Assembly: GCF_036203305.1 (NCBI RefSeq)
Contig: NZ_CP108131.1
Location: 6,138,001 to 6,202,000 of the forward strand
Length of the DNA stretch: 64,000 bases
Reading direction: 5' to 3'
DNA from: Streptomyces sp. NBC_00190
GTDB lineage: Bacteria; Actinomycetota; Actinomycetes; Streptomycetales; Streptomycetaceae
Part shown: positions 63,340-64,000 of the stretch, one piece after another
How positions within the stretch are numbered: position 1 is the stretch's first letter
Layout of the letters: each line of letters begins with the position of its first letter
Position numbers and translations under genes: made by a program
Notes under the pieces: generated by a model
Databases searched by the model: none
Told to the model about the DNA's origin: nothing
The model's input: the letters and a program-made list of their open reading frames with translations, nothing else

Positions 63340-64000
63340 TCACTGCTGGTGCAGGCCGCGGCCCGACAGGGTCAGGAAGGCCTCGCCCACCGCCTCCGAC
63401 AGCGTCGGGTGGGCGTGGACGTGCCGGGCCACATCGCCCGGCTCGGCGTCCCAGCCCACGATCAGCTGGCTCTCCGCGATCATCTCCGAGACGTGCGGCC
63501 CCACCAGGTGCACCCCGAGCACCCGTCCGCCCCGCTCCGCGACCACCTTCACGGTGCCGCCCTGCCCGTGCACCATCCCCTTGGCGACCGCCGTCAGCGG
63601 CATCGAGTTCACCACCACGTCGTAGGCCGAGGCCCGGGCCTGCTCCTCCGTCAGGCCGACGGCCGCGGTCTGCGGCGCCGAGTACGTCACCCGCGGCACC
63701 GCCGCGTAGTCCACCGGAACGGTCGCGACTCCCGCCAGGGTCTCCGCCACCAGCAGCCCCTCCGCGAAGGAGGCGTGCGCCAGGCCCAGCGACGGCGGCG
63801 GCAGCAGGTCGCCCACCACGTGGATCCCCGAAACGGCCGTCTCCAGCCGGGACCAGTCGGCCGGCTCCACGAAACCCCGCCCGTCGGTGGCCAGCCCGGC
63901 CGCCGCGAGGTCCAGCCCGTCGGTGACCGGGACCCGGCCGACGGCCACGAGCAGCCGCTCGGCCGTCAGCTCCCGCTGCTCCCCGCGCGCGGTGCGCACG
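63340..64000 (-). CDS. dihydrolipoamide dehydrogenase (C-terminal part; 5' end beyond window)
   Basis: The last 220 residues of a class-I pyridine nucleotide-disulfide oxidoreductase. LLVAVGRVPVTDGLDL and VSGIHVVGDLLPPPSLGLAHASFAEG close the NAD/FAD domains. The dimer interface holds the active-site base in HVHAHPTLSEAVGEA (His and Glu), diagnostic of lipoamide dehydrogenase. It is the E3 subunit of 2-oxoacid dehydrogenase complexes. The redox-Cys N-terminal part lies outside the window. Confidence 0.88.
   Translation of the reverse strand, partial: VRTARGEQRELTAERLLVAVGRVPVTDGLDLAAAGLATDGRGFVEPADWSRLETAVSGIHVVGDLLPPPSLGLAHASFAEGLLVAETLAGVATVPVDYAAVPRVTYSAPQTAAVGLTEEQARASAYDVVVNSMPLTAVAKGMVHGQGGTVKVVAERGGRVLGVHLVGPHVSEMIAESQLIVGWDAEPGDVARHVHAHPTLSEAVGEAFLTLSGRGLHQQ

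Overview
The window is high-GC chromosomal DNA from an actinomycete, almost certainly a Streptomyces. Supporting signs are the strong GC3 bias, many GTG starts and 4-nt stop/start overlaps (GTGA, ATGA), Rok7B7 beside a xylose ABC transporter, an NgcFG-type amino-sugar transporter, a complete cvnA-D conservon, the actinobacterial HemY/HemQ coproporphyrin route, and murC outside a dcw cluster. From memory, the order ngcFG - rok7B7 - xylFGH - dxs - ... - fadAB - rnd - ... - hemE - hemY - hemQ - ... - murC - msrB resembles the SCO60xx core region of S. coelicolor; I could not align it here.

Layout. 1-8.3 kb: end of ngcF, then ngcG, an mgtA remnant with a large internal deletion, the ROK regulator rok7B7 and the xylFGH sugar transporter. 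8.4-13.1 kb: dxs (isoprenoid precursors), an APC permease and an LCP wall ligase. 13.2-17.1 kb: fadAB beta-oxidation pair and a truncated ferritin-like gene with two operator-like palindromes at its start. 17.1-20.2 kb: an RNase D-like nuclease, an orphan LuxR response regulator and a DUF3000 protein. 20.2-27.3 kb: hemE, a NADAR protein, a disulfide oxidoreductase, a DUF4349 lipoprotein, hemY and hemQ. 27.4-32.5 kb: a secreted TAP-type peptidase, then the most interesting locus: a DUF692 (MNIO) gene overlapping a TIGR04222-type membrane protein with a Ser/Gly/Cys-repeat tail, preceded by an ECF-type promoter and a PTH2-like gene. 32.5-37.9 kb: AIM24 protein, a broken ABC transporter (ATPase frameshifted, one break at a small palindromic repeat), polysaccharide deacetylase, PhoX-like phosphatase and OsmC. 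37.9-42.4 kb: zapE-like ATPase, a RibD-type reductase, a small conserved protein, murC and msrB. 42.4-46.4 kb: conservon. 46.4-52.8 kb: an alpha-hydroxyacid oxidase and a tightly overlapping five-gene operon (KAS III, glycosyltransferase, adenylate-forming ligase, P450, SDR) that looks like a small lipid or specialised-metabolite pathway. 52.8-64 kb: Tat phospholipase C, tRNA-His, an amidotransferase-like protein, LysR regulator, M24 peptidase, treZ, FHA protein, GNAT, M14 peptidase and the 3' part of a dihydrolipoamide dehydrogenase gene.

How the genes connect. ngcFG, rok7B7 and xylFGH form a sugar uptake and control block. hemE, hemY and hemQ supply three steps of coproporphyrin-dependent haem synthesis. 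fadA/fadB supply the last three steps of beta-oxidation. The DUF692/TIGR04222 pair is best read as a modifying enzyme with its membrane-anchored Cys-rich substrate. No prophage, insertion sequence, CRISPR array or rRNA gene was seen. Signs of decay are confined to mgtA, the ferritin-like gene and the ABC ATPase. A dispersed double-hairpin repeat occurs three times.
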